Source: Nitzschia sp. DOCU1 (taxonomy: Eukaryota; Bacillariophyta; Bacillariophyceae; Bacillariales; Bacillariaceae). From it: DNA of 64,000 bases. This document shows, one piece after another, positions 30,641 to 40,421 of the stretch (the first letter of the stretch is position 1; every line of letters begins with the position of its first letter). The stretch is taken from assembly GCA_951394045.1 (NCBI GenBank), contig OX595994.1, positions 372,001-436,000 of the forward strand, given 5' to 3'. The position numbers and the translations under genes were made by a program. The notes beneath the pieces are model-generated. The model worked only from the letters and a program-made list of their open reading frames with translations. It was not told the origin of the DNA and did no database searches.

Positions 30641-31612
30641 TTAGAAAAACGTACGACCAATGACTTGCCCGCCCCGCCGCGACACCATTTCACCCATCAA
30701 TTGTGAATATCCCCCCACCGAAACAATAAAATACTTGGCATGCCTGCAGTAGTAAAAGTCTTGATCCGGAGTAAGACCGTCGACAATCATGGAGACATTC
30801 CACCGCTCTTGACGTCCAGCATGCGCCAATGCCTCCCGCAAACAATTCGCGTACGTTCTACTCTTTGGTGCAACAACTCCTTGATCTCGGGGTGTATAAT
30901 ACACATGAAAATGGGCACCGCCTCGGAGAATGACAGGGATTTTCTGCACTTGTGATTGATTCTTCCGAATCAGACTAGCAGCATCGCGAATGTTTTCGAG
31001 ATACTCGGATATTGACTTGATGCTATTGGAGTATTTCGCATTGTGTGCTGGGTTGCCACCTTCCCATAACATCTCTACGACACTAGCATTTGCTTGCTCG
31101 ATGACATCACCTAGCCTCAAATGCAAGACAACGGCTTGATCTGGCGGACGATCAAAGTGACGCTCCGAGAGGATTTCTTCCAGCGACTTCCAGTCGACTC
31201 GAGTCTGGTTGTTGACAAAAGGGATTCCTCCTTTAGGGCAGGCCCGGAGTAAATACTGCCCCGCAAAACTCTCTTTTCGCAAAGGACTAGATCGAATGCT
31301 GATTCGGCACTTGTAGCACATGAGGACGCAATCGCCGAGGGTGTAACCTCTCCAGGCGATCTGAAAGGGCTCAAGGCCGGCATCAGCACGCTCTTGTCGA
31401 GCCACGCACTCTTGAATCCAGCGACGAGTAGGAGTCCAGGGACCCGTCCGACGAGATTCTTTATTACTACCAGAAAGTTGCAAAAGAGAAAGGTCCGTCG
31501 AGTCATTGCCAACGTGACGGTGAAAACGAAAGAAAAAAATCAGTTGAAGAGTAACCATCAGCACCAGTATGTTGCATCGAAAAGAACAGCACCATTTCCG
31601 CCATATTGTCAT
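30641..31612 (-). CDS. Fucosyltransferase-like type II membrane protein
   Basis: One exon, 323 residues from MTIWRKWCCS; the frame's upstream extension begins with a non-ATG codon and was dropped. The anchor lies at about 14-29 (NILVLMVTLQLIFFFRF), so the catalytic part faces the Golgi lumen. The motif VVLHLRLGDV (H164, R166, G168, D169) matches the H-x-R-x-G-D nucleotide-binding motif of GT11/GT23/O-fucosyltransferase-type enzymes. The end, YFIVSVGGYSQLMGEMVSRRGG, matches their S-x-GG-[FY]-S motif that follows the GDP-fucose site. Donor specificity for GDP-fucose is inferred from these two motifs only. It is divergent to another fucosyltransferase-like gene 409 bases away. Confidence 0.65.
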   Translation of the reverse strand: MTIWRKWCCSFRCNILVLMVTLQLIFFFRFHRHVGNDSTDLSLLQLSGSNKESRRTGPWTPTRRWIQECVARQERADAGLEPFQIAWRGYTLGDCVLMCYKCRISIRSSPLRKESFAGQYLLRACPKGGIPFVNNQTRVDWKSLEEILSERHFDRPPDQAVVLHLRLGDVIEQANASVVEMLWEGGNPAHNAKYSNSIKSISEYLENIRDAASLIRKNQSQVQKIPVILRGGAHFHVYYTPRDQGVVAPKSRTYANCLREALAHAGRQERWNVSMIVDGLTPDQDFYYCRHAKYFIVSVGGYSQLMGEMVSRRGGQVIGRTFF

Positions 31613-32021
31613 TGTCCATTGCGATCTGTCGCTTTTATTGGAGGCATTGCTGTTGGTCGAAGAGACAATTTGGTGGGTGTGACAAAACAAAAATGACGAA
31701 GGGTGTCACCGCCATCGTCATCGGTCATCATCGCAAAAAAATTAACGCGGCGATATGCACGCATCTCACCCTCCTGACGACGGGCGAACCTTCGAAATTG
31801 CTGTGCTCTGTCTTTTGGTATGATAATAGGTTAATTATGAGGGTACAGTACATTGGAGACAAAAGGACAGACGACGGAATCTCTTTTTGAAAATTGGTGG
31901 AAAATGATATGCTTACAAGAATGTGAAGCAAAGAGCTAGAGAATTGAAATCACCGCCGGACGATGATAAATGATATTGTATGAGACGCGATAGAATCTGA
32001 GAAAACTGCCGTATTGATAGC
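31613..32021. promoter_or_regulatory. Shared promoter of two fucosyltransferase-like genes
   Basis: The 409 bases between divergent starts are AT-rich around 31730-32000. An out-of-frame ATG seven bases upstream of the minus-strand start may act as a short upstream frame. No defined element was recognised. Confidence 0.35.
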
Positions 32022-33365
32022 ATGACGCTGACGACGAATCGGCGCGGATTCTTAGTGGGTGTTTATGTCGCAGCGGTTCTGATGGCATTGGTGCCTCAAT
32101 TTTATCCGCCGTTTGGTGCGAGTTTGAATCTGCATTCCAAGTGGACCTCGTCGACCGTGTTTCAGGAACACGCAGATGAGCCTACATCCATTGGTGCGAC
32201 CGTGGAGGTAGAGTCATCAGGGTCAACTCTGGCTCTGTTGGATCCTCGACTCATTGGCGGGTTTCGAAACCAGCACATGCGATTGACAGGGCTCGTTATT
32301 TACGCGCAAAGCCGCAACATGACAAACTTGTTGTTGGACAGTCTACGATTCGACAACAAGGCAGTGTCGTTAGCCAATGCTTCCGATTACAGTCTGGGAA
32401 GGATTCCGTTTCAGTCATTATTTGATGTGGATCACTGGAATGCGGTGTCAGATCGATATGGGAGCCACATTTTGCCCCGGCTAGTGAGATATTCACCACA
32501 GCTTCATCCCGACTGGGATCCTCGACTTTCCATGTTTCGGGACATCAATGACACCAGTGTCTTATTCATAGGGAACAGACGAGGACTCGATTTGCTTCCG
32601 CTGGTTGAAAATTGCACGGCGCCCTATGCATTCGGCTCCGGACCCAAAAGAACCATCGGACGAACTTGGAATATCTACATATCCTACAAACGAGAAAACC
32701 CGGGTCTGACTCTGATAGAAGAGGCAATCACGGAAGCGTTACGTCCAGCTCCTCATTTGGCACGAGCAGTTCAATCTATTGTCAATTCCTCCAGCAGTGG
32801 ACTTTTGGCCATTCATCCACGATGCGAGGTTGACATGTTGGTGCACCGATGCTCCAGACGCATGGCCAAGAATTTGACGCTAATTTTTGACATGATTCAA
32901 GGCAGTCATTTCTTTTCAGATCTTAAGTCAACAGAGAGGCCTCAACCCAAATACGACCAAGCCTACTTGTGTATCAGCAGGAGTGGAATGGAAGGAGGTC
33001 GAGCATTTCCCGCTGTCGAAGCCCTTGCCGATGAAAATTTCAAGACATTAAATGATGCCGCGGAACACGGACTCTGGGAGGGCCGCGTTCCAGTGCGCGA
33101 GGGAGGCGAAAATTTAGCTGCATCGCTTCAGGATGTACCTGCGGAACAAGTTCATACTGCCGCACAAATCATTGACTTTTTCATCGCCGTCCAAGCCAAG
33201 GCATTTGTTGGTACGTTTGGGTCGTCGTATTCGACAGATGTTTGGACTGTACGATACGTACTGTCCAAAGCAATTAACGGTAGCAGACCGCTCAATTTTC
33301 GCCATGGACCCGATGGGGTGGGTAGGATTGGACATGGTGGCTTGCCACCCCTTCATTCGTGTTGA
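32022..33365 (+). CDS. Divergent protein O-fucosyltransferase-family protein
   Basis: Single exon, 447 residues. A short head with TNRRG precedes an anchor at 9-30 (GFLVGVYVAAVLMALVPQF). The luminal domain starts with a strand and glycine loop, IGGFRNQHMRL (about 78-88), at the place of the N-GG-x-NQ-MR loop of O-fucosyltransferases. LLAIHPRCEVDML (about 260) corresponds to the LR-[FY]-E-x-DM motif that positions the catalytic Arg and Glu. FVGTFGSSYSTDVWTVR (about 394) corresponds to the late FVG-T-x-SSFS motif. All three are in the correct order, so membership of the GDP-fucose protein O-fucosyltransferase superfamily is likely, though the first and second motifs are diverged and the substrate is unknown. 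Confidence 0.7.
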   Translation: MTLTTNRRGFLVGVYVAAVLMALVPQFYPPFGASLNLHSKWTSSTVFQEHADEPTSIGATVEVESSGSTLALLDPRLIGGFRNQHMRLTGLVIYAQSRNMTNLLLDSLRFDNKAVSLANASDYSLGRIPFQSLFDVDHWNAVSDRYGSHILPRLVRYSPQLHPDWDPRLSMFRDINDTSVLFIGNRRGLDLLPLVENCTAPYAFGSGPKRTIGRTWNIYISYKRENPGLTLIEEAITEALRPAPHLARAVQSIVNSSSSGLLAIHPRCEVDMLVHRCSRRMAKNLTLIFDMIQGSHFFSDLKSTERPQPKYDQAYLCISRSGMEGGRAFPAVEALADENFKTLNDAAEHGLWEGRVPVREGGENLAASLQDVPAEQVHTAAQIIDFFIAVQAKAFVGTFGSSYSTDVWTVRYVLSKAINGSRPLNFRHGPDGVGRIGHGGLPPLHSC

Positions 33366-33695
33366 AATATAGTGAACACGATTCCATGCTCAGCTGTTCG
33401 AGTAAAACTAGCATACTGTTCAGGCATCCTGACAATCCCTGAATTTCCTTGGGAAAATCGATGACGGAGGATGCAATCACAGTGCTTGCTTCCATCGTCG
33501 ATGCAGATGTGCAGAATAGCGCTGGTGATTCCAAAATGAGAGGTACGCACGAAACTGTTCATTCTTTCTAGATTCTAGGAACTACATTGTTGATTGCTAC
33601 AGCGCATTTAGTACTCCTCCTGGATATTCCGGAAGTCCCAAGGAAAATGTAAATGATGACGTTACTGAGACTGTAAAACAACGAAAAATGCCGGC
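33366..33695. other. Convergent intergenic, no gene seen
   Basis: Only 3' flanks of two convergent genes; nothing else was noticed. Confidence 0.5.
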
Positions 33696-34678
33696 TTACT
33701 TGTTCCTTTCGGCAGCACCAGTCAAGAACGAGCTGCCGACGGAGCGACGAAGAGAGGCGACGGTAGCAGGATCATGCTCCAGAATCAACGAATTCGCCCC
33801 GACTGCACTCAGAGTATCAAAGTACTGACTCAACAGCAGGATATCCATAACATCCTTGGGAGTGGCACCCTCCACTTGATCCGAGAAGGCACCCACAGAC
33901 TCTTGAAGACCCTGAACAATGGCCTTTCGCTGTCGAGCAACGCCCAAACCGCTCAAGTATCGAGCTTCTGCCTCCGCTTCAGCGGCCTTGACTTGCTTGA
34001 CCTTATCTGCTTCGGCTTTGTGAGATGCAGCTTCCTTGAGTCGTCGACTTGCGTTAATCTCATTCATACTAGCCTTGACACGAGCATCGGGGCTAAGATC
34101 GGTAACAAGAGTATTCTTGATTTCATAACCATAGTCCTTCATCACATCACGCAACTGCGTTAATACAGCTTCTGCAACTTCTTCTTTTGATACAAACGCT
34201 TCATCTAGCTCCATTCTCGGAACTGTAGAACGCACTACATCAAAGACGTAGGATTGAATTTGGTTGCGTGGATCTGTGAGGCGGTAGAAGGCATCGTATG
34301 CGGAATCTACCAGAATTCGATACTGGACGGCCACGCCGACCTGCACAAAAACATTGTCTTTGGTCTTTGTTTCACACAGCACGTCGAGCTGTTGGACCCT
34401 GAGACTCATACGTCCGACAACCGACTGTAGAGGCCAAAGAATAAAATGCAAACCGGGACTCAAAAGTTGCTTGAACTATGTGCAGAGAAACATCATCAAG
34501 ACGTGTCAGAGCGCAGTGCAAGATATGGACAAGCTACCAGCTAGACATGCCCCGTAGGATATCTCAAACGATTGCATGGAAAAAGTTTCACATATCTACG
34601 TACCTGTCCAAGATCCTCGACGACACCAACCTCTTGGGTTCGGACGCACGCCAAACAGCAACAATCTTGATCTCCCAT
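33696..34678 (-). CDS. Hypersensitive-induced-reaction (HIR)-type SPFH protein
   Basis: Exon 1 (34678-34604) encodes MGDQDCCCLACVRTQEVGVV, ending EDLGQ, and exon 2 (34475-33696) continues FKQLLSPGLHF; the 128-base intron is GT-AG in phase 0. The total of 284 residues equals plant HIR proteins. Gly2 and the following Cys cluster suggest N-myristoylation and palmitoylation, so membrane attachment without a transmembrane helix. The SPFH/Band 7 domain shows MSLRVQQLDVLCETKTKDNV, VQYRI, LTDPRNQIQSYVFDVVRSTVP and YGYEIKNTLVTDLSPD. A helical oligomerisation stretch rich in Ala/Glu (KAEADKVKQVKAAEAEAEA) and a conserved end (DILLLSQYFDTL) follow. HIR proteins form membrane microdomain scaffolds; in plants they act in cell-death signalling. 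The role in algae is not established. Confidence 0.9.
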
Positions 34679-35314
34679 CCTGTTGTGTTAATTCAAAGAT
34701 TTCTATTTACAGCGCAGAGCAACAGTGCAATTATTCGACAATCAAGAACGAGACTAACGATCAATCAGGAAGGAATATTAGTGTATTGAATGAATCTCTA
34801 TTGGAGACTGATTTGTAGCATTCCGAATGAAGCAATCATCAAAGACGATCATTTTGAGAACTCTTGCGCTCCCCGGTCCATCATCACGCGACGAGGTCAT
34901 GTCCCTTCTTTTCCTCGCTGAAATATACGTACCCTACATGATACTATACCGTGCCAAGTACATACTGTGCCTATCTGATGAGCAGCTCCACTAACTACAG
35001 AGTACTACTATTAACGTACGAATAACCATGCAGAAACCAATCGTTCACCGAGTCAAAGGAAAATAGAGGGGTCGCTATCGGGATCAGCCACAGTCAACAA
35101 CTCGCGCTCAGCTTGATGCAACAACAGCAGAGATCTTGCCACTACTCGTCGGCGTCTGTGCAAGAAGGAGGGGCTTTCGTCCCGGTACACCCGATAGAAG
35201 AGCAAGGAAGAGATAGAACATCTCACACGAAAATTAAATCCAATTATTTCTAGTAGGTAGCATTTGAATTATAGTGATCGTATAATCGATGAGCAACACC
35301 ACTTATCTGCTTCT
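34679..35314. other. Intergenic, no gene seen
   Basis: Upstream flank of the HIR gene and downstream flank of the LHC gene. No protein-like frame. Confidence 0.5.
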
Positions 35315-36624
35315 TTACTCTGTGGTCTTGTCTGACGACTCCATCTTGACCACATTTTCCATGTATGCCTGCTGAGCTTGCTCGTACTTGTCACCAAGAC
35401 CGGAGAAGAAGGCCGAGGCCTTGTCTACCATTTCCATGACGTCTACGGACTCTGCGTCCTTATCGGTTGTCCTTCCCAGTTTCAAATTCGCCATTCGAGC
35501 TTCACCTTCGCTACTCAACTTGAATCGAAGGAATGTTTCTGAATCATCTAACTCGTAGAATGTATTGAACGCAACATAAGCGGCCAATAGGGCAGGAAGC
35601 AATGCATTGGGGTGAAAGAACATGCTGTTTTCAACGATAGGGTGTCCGGTGAGGAACTCCCATGCCGCAAAGGCTGTGATGCCCAGCATCGCGCTTCGTC
35701 CGTGGCTGATCTCCAGGTCACGAAGCCCCTTCCTGGCGTACGCGTCATTCCCAATTGATGAATACAAGTTCAAAGGGTCGAAGTTGCTGAAATACGAATA
35801 AGGAAGACTCAAAGGTGAGCTGACGAGTGAACTTTGGACATCAGAGGTTTCGAGTAAACTTACTAGTCACCAGCAACTCCATACTTCCAGATATTCTCCA
35901 TATCTTCCTTGTGAATACGGCCCAATTCCTTGTCGTCTACCCGTCGAAGCGACGTTTTAAACTCGAAATATCCCAGAGCGCCAAATGCGGCAATGGTCGC
36001 CAAGAATGAAAGGGGGTTGAATCCATTCAAAACCGACGGGGCGCATCCATCTTGCAACATCCAGTCGGGGGCAACAAGCTCCGAAACCGGCCAGCCGACG
36101 ACAGCCAACATGGCCAATCGAGCATGGCGGAGCTCGGCTTCTTGCATGGCGTACAAATCATAATGTTCCGTAAATCCAAGAGGGTCGAAGCCGTAGTCAC
36201 CAGCATGTGTCCCGTCCAATGCTGGGGGTCGCATCAGGAATGGAACTGCAATCGAGTTTTCCTTATCATTATACCGACCACTACCCCCGTCGAAAATCGA
36301 TGTGAGGGAATGGAAATGACAGAAATTCTTAGGAACAAATGCTGAAGTAACTTACGGCTGGATGCGACTCTTGTCCGGAACCGAAGTCATTGGCATGGCA
36401 ACATCCATGCTCGACTCCAACGCAGCAACAGTGGGCAGCTGGACCGCCCCATCAACGACACTGGTGGAGGGGGTTTCTGTTGCGATAGACCTTTCCTCGA
36501 CTTTCGATTCGATTTCTTCAATCGTCGAAGAAAACGCTGCTTGGCGGAGAGGTCGCTGAGCGGCAGGGACGAAGGCCGCCGCGGACCCAAGGGCCGCAGA
36601 CATGACGAGTTGGGAAAACTTCAT
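35315..36624 (-). CDS. Long fucoxanthin chlorophyll-binding-type LHC protein
   Basis: Exons 36624-36356, 36280-35864 and 35786-35315 encode 385 residues. Introns are 75 and 77 bases. The first acceptor was fixed at 36281 because only it keeps frame and gives [16 protein letters not shown], a typical pre-helix motif. [17 protein letters not shown] then FVP is a clear plastid signal. The first membrane helix carries E137...H142-x-R144 ([12 protein letters not shown]) and the third carries E254-x-x-H257-G-R259 ([10 protein letters not shown]), the paired chlorophyll-binding and salt-bridge motifs. Between them are [20 protein letters not shown] (helix two) and a long loop that repeats the GDYxFDPL motif (GDYGFDPLG and GDYNFDPLN). 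After helix three, [20 protein letters not shown] could be a fourth hydrophobic segment. The protein is much longer than standard FCPs (about 200); a RedCAP-like subgroup is possible. It harvests light or protects photosystems in thylakoids. Confidence 0.9.
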
Positions 36625-37572
36625 GGTTTCGTCGTTTCTCGGGTTATTGAATATTGAAAATATGGCCTGCGTGGTTCAGATTCTTGTTTCTTTAGCGAAC
36701 CTCTTTCTGACCACCACGCAGCTGTATCGTCGTCCTAGCACCACCGATGTCGGCGGGAGAAACAGTGATGTGTGATGGGCCACTGACTCATCTGCAGACT
36801 ATTGGTCCCCAAGCATGGTGTTTTTGCCGATCTTACGTCATTCCACTTCAATTTGATCGTGACTGAAATCCAATCCCGTCTTCAGAAGGCCCCGAACCTC
36901 CGGATGCCGCCGACGCACAGACGACAGTTGGCTCGACTCACTCGAGCTTTTCTAGCTACTATGGCACCGCGATCAGAAGGACGGCACTCTGCTAGCTATG
37001 GAGCAAAAGAGGGGTCTGCCCCTCTTAGTACTTGAGGGTCTCGGCGTACAGGAATGTATGTAGAGTCCCGTCTTTGTTATTCAATCCTATATGTTACGAC
37101 TCCTTCCTCATCTACGGGAGTTTGGTGGGGTGCTTGCATCCAGCAAGTAGCATGCGCATCTTGAAATGCTGGTTCATTCACCATCGTGGTACCAGCTTCT
37201 ACGAAGTGAGTCACAATCCGTTTGCTCTTACAAACGGGAGCGTGCATGGTAACTTTTGGGATACTCCCGCTTTGGCCCCTGCTGCTACTGCATTGTAAAT
37301 AGCGGCACTATGAGCCTGGGAAGGCTGGTAGTACCTTGCAGGATGCCGGAATGAAGCAACTGCAATTCCTCGGCTCACTGAAGGATTCGACAAGTAACTC
37401 AAACGAAGTGCAGCTCCCCCTGGTGCGCTGTTCCTTGCTGGTGACAATGAAGCACATTGCTTTTCTGGAAAGCAGTATAGATAAAACAGTATTTAGCACA
37501 TTGCCGTTATGACGCATTGACGGTAGTTTTTGGCTACAGGCAAACAAATTCGCGATGGATCGGTCATTTGTC
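36625..37572. other. LHC upstream region and intergenic DNA
   Basis: The part nearest 36625 is the LHC promoter and leader. Frames at 36802-37035 and 37211-37447 are short and unconvincing. No repeat was seen. Confidence 0.45.
36784..36840 (-). promoter_or_regulatory. bZIP-type sites upstream of LHC gene
   Basis: TGACGT (read on the minus strand, 36840-36835) and TGACTCA (36784-36790) lie about 211 and 160 bases upstream of the LHC start. An inverted CCAAT (ATTGG) lies near 36800. TGACGT elements are known targets of CREB-like bZIP factors in diatoms. Functional use here is inference. Confidence 0.35.
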
Positions 37573-38292
37573 TCAAAGTTCCTTCAGATTTTCTTCAGCA
37601 ACCGACATCACGGTACCAGCCTCAATTTCTCTCATTGGGTGCCTCAAAAGCTGCACGTCCCATCTCCCGGCCTTTCCCCGCTTTCGGAGTTTCACGATGG
37701 TACCATTGAGCTTGGGCTTGTTCTTCAACTTAAACAACCGCATTTCCATTCCAGCTTCAAATTTACCCCCGGATGCAGCGGTACCATTTGTCAACTTCAA
37801 AACCTCTTCTTCCTCTGATTCTTCGTCATCTTGCTTATATTCCAACTGAAGCAACTCTTCGGGGCCTTCCAACATGAGCAGTTCCTCTTGTTCTTCCTCG
37901 TCTTCGGAATCATCAGAAAGCTCCTCAATTCGCTCAAATTTGATCCAGATTTTCAACTCATTCTTAATCAGGGCCTTGATCTCATTTAACCCGCCTGGGT
38001 AGTCTTCGACATCTTTGCCGTTGATGGTGTGGATTCGATCACCGGGCTGGATTGGAATATTTCGTCGCTTGAACAGCCCGTCAACTTTTTTCACAAAAAT
38101 CAATCCTTTCTTTTCTTCCAGCTTGAGTCCGGCTTCCTGCTTGAGATCTGCTTTTCTCACTTCTGCCTGGACGATATCTCCTACGACACGGAACAAAAGG
38201 GATCGTAAAAAAGTTGTGTTAGTGCATCGGTGCGGCCGCAAAACGAAAATCCCACCCCATTATGCTAGAAACATACCAACATTGATCTCCAT
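37573..38292 (-). CDS. PDZ-domain protein with acidic linker
   Basis: A 16-base first exon (38292-38277, MEINV plus one base) joins exon 2 (38180-37573) across a 96-base GT-AG intron to give 207 residues (MEINVGDIVQAEVRKADLKQ). The frame is open upstream of the ATG (…PGTKITA) without another ATG, so a further 5' exon is possible. Residues 20-90 form a PDZ domain: AGLKLEEKKGLIFVKKV with a degenerate carboxylate loop, IQPGDRIHTINGKDV, and GLNEIKALIKN. An acidic stretch (SDDSEDEEEQEELLM) follows. The end, MRLFKLKNKPKLNGTIVKLR through RWDVQLL to EENLKEL, resembles the short NG-x-G...GRW-x-V...NL motif found beside MYND and ankyrin domains. It is probably an adaptor; partners are unknown. Confidence 0.75.
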
Positions 38293-38697
38293 TGCAGTAA
38301 TCTTGGTGCCAGGAAGTATCTCTTGTGGTGCAATGTAATTATCGAAGGAGAGTGCGGCGGCTGTTCTGCAATCGCTCGACTTTACGGTTATGTATGAGGG
38401 CGGGGCTTGTTTGTGGCGAGACGCCGTGAGAAAAGTGCTTCGAGACGTTTTCTGTCTTGTGGTGGATCTTGGATACCCTATCACCGATGGCTCGCTACTT
38501 TAAACTTTATGGTGGTGACGCGAATTATGACCCGAATCTTTGATTCATTCGACCACGACGAGGTTGGACAGGCGTCGAGGCGGCGGAACCAAAAATTCAA
38601 ACTGAAAACGCTGAGTTTCATATTTTCCGTCAACCCATCTCGTTTGAGGGACACACAAGTGGTTTCTTGTGTCTATTTCGACATCATAATCATTATC
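38293..38697. other. Divergent flank between PDZ gene and methyltransferase relic
   Basis: No independent gene. The part nearest 38293 reads as open frame on the minus strand up to about 38484 and may be a missing 5' exon of the PDZ gene. Confidence 0.4.
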
Positions 38698-39843
38698 ATG
38701 GTCCCACAATATGATGATGCAACCAGGAGCAGACGGTTTCGCAGTTCGAACGGAGGCACGACCGTCGTATTGCTGCTATCTGGAATTGGAGTCCTCATTC
38801 AGCCATTTTTGCGACTCCACATCAAGTAACTCAAGTACATCAACCTCGAGTGCTCTTCGATGGTTGCCCTCCTTGTTCTGACTCACCACAAACCCTCAAT
38901 GAGCCACAAAATGAACATTGTCCTCCTCCCATGCCTTCTTCACCCCCACCGCCCGAGGGCGGCTCTAGTCGATTTGCACACTTTGATTCCGTCTTTAACG
39001 CCGAAGCGTTACCACAAGCATACTGTACCAAATGTCCAGCCAACGCCCGGCGTTTTCACAAACTTTCTAGGAATTAAGATCCTCCCTGACGTCCATAGGG
39101 AAATCGTGGGATCACGCCAGGGCCAAGTTGAGGCCCCGCTACTTCTGAGTAATTGGCATGCCGCCGATTTGGCAGAAGGGGGTGCCGTCTTTCGAGCGGT
39201 TGAACTTTCTGGAGATACCTTTACAATGATAGAATTGGGGGGCGGATGGGGCTGCTGGCTTTTGGATGCTGGTGCCACGGCCAAACAATTGGGCAAGACC
39301 ATTGTAACGATTGGCGTAGAAGGAGATCCTGCCATGATTGAAGTGTTAAAGCGGGGTCAAGAGATCAATGGTCGAAGTCCAAATGAGTCCAAATGATTAC
39401 CGTTTCTTTTGTGGTACGGCCTCCGGTCAAGCCGGTGTGACAATGTGGCCGAAAGCGTCAGCCCAAGGTGCATACGGATCCATAGTATCGTATGGATTGG
39501 AAGGCAAGTATGGTTTGGATATACTCAAGAAATGGCAAGTGGTAAATATGAACCACTTCCCATGGTATCGTTGACGGAAGCGGCAGGGTCGGATGCAGAC
39601 CGTATTGACCTTCTCCATGTTGACATTCAAGGAGCCGATGCAAAGGTCATTACCGAAAAGTGGATGCCCTACCTCAATGGACAGGTGGCATATATTTTTG
39701 TTGTCGGATCATTCCCGACTTGCCGAAGGACGCATGCACCAATGCCTATCACAGGCGGGATGGATCTTGGAAGTGGATCGAATAACCATTTTTCACCAGG
39801 AACGACGAACATATTCGTTGACGGCATTCATAGTAATGTATAA
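38698..39843 (+). pseudogene. FkbM-type methyltransferase pseudogene with at least six frame shifts
   Basis: ATG 38698 opens MVPQYDDATRSRRFRSS and a membrane segment (TTVVLLLSGIGVLIQPFL), then stops at 38827. The text resumes in the next frame (QVTQVHQPRVLFDGCPPC) to about 39045. It shifts to GVFTNFLGIKILPDVHREIV and MIELGGGWGCWLLDAG, the SAM-binding motif I. A 10-base tandem duplication at 39376-39395 then breaks the frame inside NGRSPND. Later pieces are YRFFCGTASGQAGVTMWP, SGKYEPLPMVSLTEAAG with DLLHVDIQGADAKVI, then SDHSRLAEGRMHQCLSQAGW, and finally GTTNIFVDGIHSNV. These follow the FkbM order: motif I, the DIQG[AE]E segment, and the late HSR-x-EG-R segment. The intact gene would have encoded a membrane-anchored methyltransferase, possibly acting on glycans. 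Confidence 0.8.
39376..39395 (+). repeat. 10-base tandem duplication inside the FkbM relic
   Basis: AGTCCAAATG occurs twice in a row (39376-39385, 39386-39395). With one copy the surrounding frame is continuous, so the duplication is one of the disabling changes. Confidence 0.9.
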
Positions 39844-40421
39844 GAAAACAACAAACAAGTCAATTGTAACATGATGACTGGATGCGCTTCTCCTTTCTTT
39901 AGATTAGCGCTTTCGCAGGCGGCGTGTACAAGGTTGACCACATATTCGACGACGACAGCAGTGCAATACGACCGAGTACCCAGCAATGACAGCTCGTCGT
40001 GTTGCTTGCTTAGCCCATCGCTATGGTGGATTCCTTCCGTCGCCCTCATCTAGTCATTCCAGCAGTGCATTTGGTGACCGTTCATGTATCATTCCAGAGT
40101 ACACATGGGTAGTGTTCTAGCTCTACTACTGCGACCCTTAGTAGAGAAATAGTAGAGCTCTTTGTACGGGATACTAGAGTCCTCGAGCGGTACCTGGTAC
40201 ACCACCCTGTACTGTCTGTACCAAGGTATGGAAGTGGCTTGATTCGATGACATTCATCATTTTATCGACGCGCCCCCACATCATTATGGAACATTCGGGC
40301 ATACGGTATTCGTTAATTATGCCCCTTCAAGAACGACGTTCTCGTTTCTAGGCGAATGACTTTCTCTTTTTGTTGCTCTATTCTATCTTCGCCCGAATCC
40401 CCATAAAATTTGTCCCAAACC
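39844..40421. other. Intergenic, no gene seen
   Basis: Contains GGTACC-rich words (GGTACCTGGTACACC near 40190) and the 5' flank of the next gene. No gene. Confidence 0.5.

Noticed and set aside
36235..36245. Intron acceptor TTGCAG just upstream of 36245 for the LHC gene
   Set aside because: It puts exon 2 out of frame; the acceptor at 36281 keeps frame and adds the conserved [16 protein letters not shown] segment.
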